Positions 28,183 through 28,890 of a stretch of DNA of 28,890 nt are shown here, piece after piece. Numbering within the stretch: position 1 is the first letter of the stretch; each line of letters opens with the position of its first letter. The DNA comes from CAYYYA01 sp964487895 (GTDB taxonomy: Bacteria; Patescibacteriota; Patescibacteriia; UBA1558; 2-01-FULL-52-15), in the NCBI GenBank assembly GCA_964487895.1, contig CAZASM010000010.1, positions 1 through 28,890 on the forward strand, in the 5' to 3' direction. The notes beneath the pieces were generated by a model. That model was given only the letters and a program-made list of their open reading frames with translations. It was not told where the DNA came from and ran no database searches. Position numbers and translations under genes: made by a program.

Positions 28183-28890
28183 TTAATGATTAATTACAGC
28201 TATGTTCGTCACTGTAGTCAGTTGCTTCCTCCAAACAACCGCTGGTATTGTAGGATGTACTGCTCCTGTATCGTGACGTAAAGTTTGCTCCAACTCTGAT
28301 AACCGATATCCACCATAAACGTAAGCATCTTGAATCACCTGCCAGCTAACTGGAGAAATCTTAGCTCGATAATAACGCAAAGCCTGCTGGGCGTTTTCTA
28401 TTTTTCTTTTAATCACTGAGTTAGTAGACTCTTCTACTCGATTAATGACCTGGCCATACTTCTCTTCGGCTGGCACGACTTTAGTATCAACTTTAACTTG
28501 CTTTGTAGACGTAACTTCTTTCGCGTTAATTTTTGGAATATCTGAGCCACACGTCTCGTACTCAAAGTTGTGATCTTCGAAGTAACTCCAAACACGTCGT
28601 GGGTTACCGTGAGTATTAGGTTGCCAATCTTCATCGCCCGAACCCGGTGTATACCAAGGGGACCAACTTCCTGAAGACCAAAGAATTCGATAACGTAAAA
28701 TTTTATGCTCTGGTAAATTCAATCCTAGATCCTGCCAATAACTATTATCCAACTGTCTACTAGCAACTGTACGACAGCTAGGGTCATTGATTTTCAAATT
28801 TAATAATCTATTGCTATCTGCGTTAAAATCTTTAATAGTCCGAAAAGTTAAATCTCCAGAGGTAGTATTGCTATCAAGCAAACGTAAACG
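28183..28890 (-). CDS. Hypothetical protein, C-terminal part (5' end outside window)
   Basis: The frame is open to the window edge, so the 235 residues seen are the C-terminal part of a longer protein. It is not recognised. A Trp-rich middle section (ILWSSGSWSPWYTPGSGDED, then RRVWSYFEDHNFEYETC) contains one of two Cys. It is followed by a charged, Lys/Val/Glu-rich linker and a helical C-terminal domain (KIENAQQALRYYRAKISPVS). There is no membrane helix in the visible part. An extracellular or envelope role is possible, but the N-terminus that would show a signal peptide is missing. Confidence 0.7.
   Translation of the reverse strand, partial: RLRLLDSNTTSGDLTFRTIKDFNADSNRLLNLKINDPSCRTVASRQLDNSYWQDLGLNLPEHKILRYRILWSSGSWSPWYTPGSGDEDWQPNTHGNPRRVWSYFEDHNFEYETCGSDIPKINAKEVTSTKQVKVDTKVVPAEEKYGQVINRVEESTNSVIKRKIENAQQALRYYRAKISPVSWQVIQDAYVYGGYRLSELEQTLRHDTGAVHPTIPAVVWRKQLTTVTNIAVINH

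Overview
The window looks like a chromosomal segment of a small-genome bacterium, most likely of the Candidate Phyla Radiation (Patescibacteria). The best clue is the ribosomal cluster: S5 (rpsE) is followed after 8 bp by L15 (rplO), so uL30 (rpmD) is missing from its usual slot. This absence is characteristic of CPR genomes. Other hints are overlapping or nearly abutting genes, near-absence of Shine-Dalgarno (SD) sequences before core genes, and promoters that imply leaderless or very short-leader mRNAs. No rRNA, tRNA, CRISPR, transposase or integrase was seen, and no gene-free stretch exceeds 300 bp.

Layout. 1-1727 (+): the 3' end of dnaB, then ybaB and recR. 1876-2184 (-): rplU with a consensus promoter. 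2325-2786 (+): a DoxX-like membrane protein. 2783-6081 (-): a compact operon adk-map-ruvX-GT4 glycosyltransferase-DUF192. 6189-6464 (-): a small orphan gene with its own promoter, SD and terminator, wedged between adk and secY. 6609-17690 (-): the S10/spc superoperon in the order rpsJ-rplC-rplD-rplW-rplB-rpsS-rplV-rpsC-rplP-rpmC-rpsQ-rplN-rplX-rplE-rpsN-rpsH-rplF-rplR-rpsE-rplO-secY. 17774-18964 (-): tuf with its own strong promoter, preceded by a gene with a PHD-like N-terminus (19198-19743). 19826-23039 (+): an island of seven small unrecognised genes facing against all neighbouring genes. 23057-26562 (-): the str operon rpsL-rpsG-(hypothetical)-fusA. 26719-27384 (-): an M50 protease. 27454-27621 (+): rpmB. 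27677-28890 (-): two hypothetical proteins, the last cut by the window edge.

The most interesting part is the island. It separates fusA from tuf, which are normally adjacent. Each of its seven genes has a clear SD, most at or near AGGAGGT, whereas almost none of the core genes has one. Codons end in G or C far more often than in the neighbours. The island has its own promoters, GC-rich terminators and hairpins. Five of the seven products have an N-terminal or internal membrane helix, and one carries a type IV prepilin-like N-terminus. The orphan gene between secY and adk has the same design, so these may belong to one dispersed set of expression cassettes. Their function is unknown.

Other signals are a 234-nt leader-like gap between rpsJ and rplC with a 20-bp RNA hairpin whose arm differences are mostly G-U on the transcribed strand, a 34-bp palindrome overlapping the rpsL promoter, a structured tuf leader, and a family of GGTAG-rich repeats in gaps between core genes.
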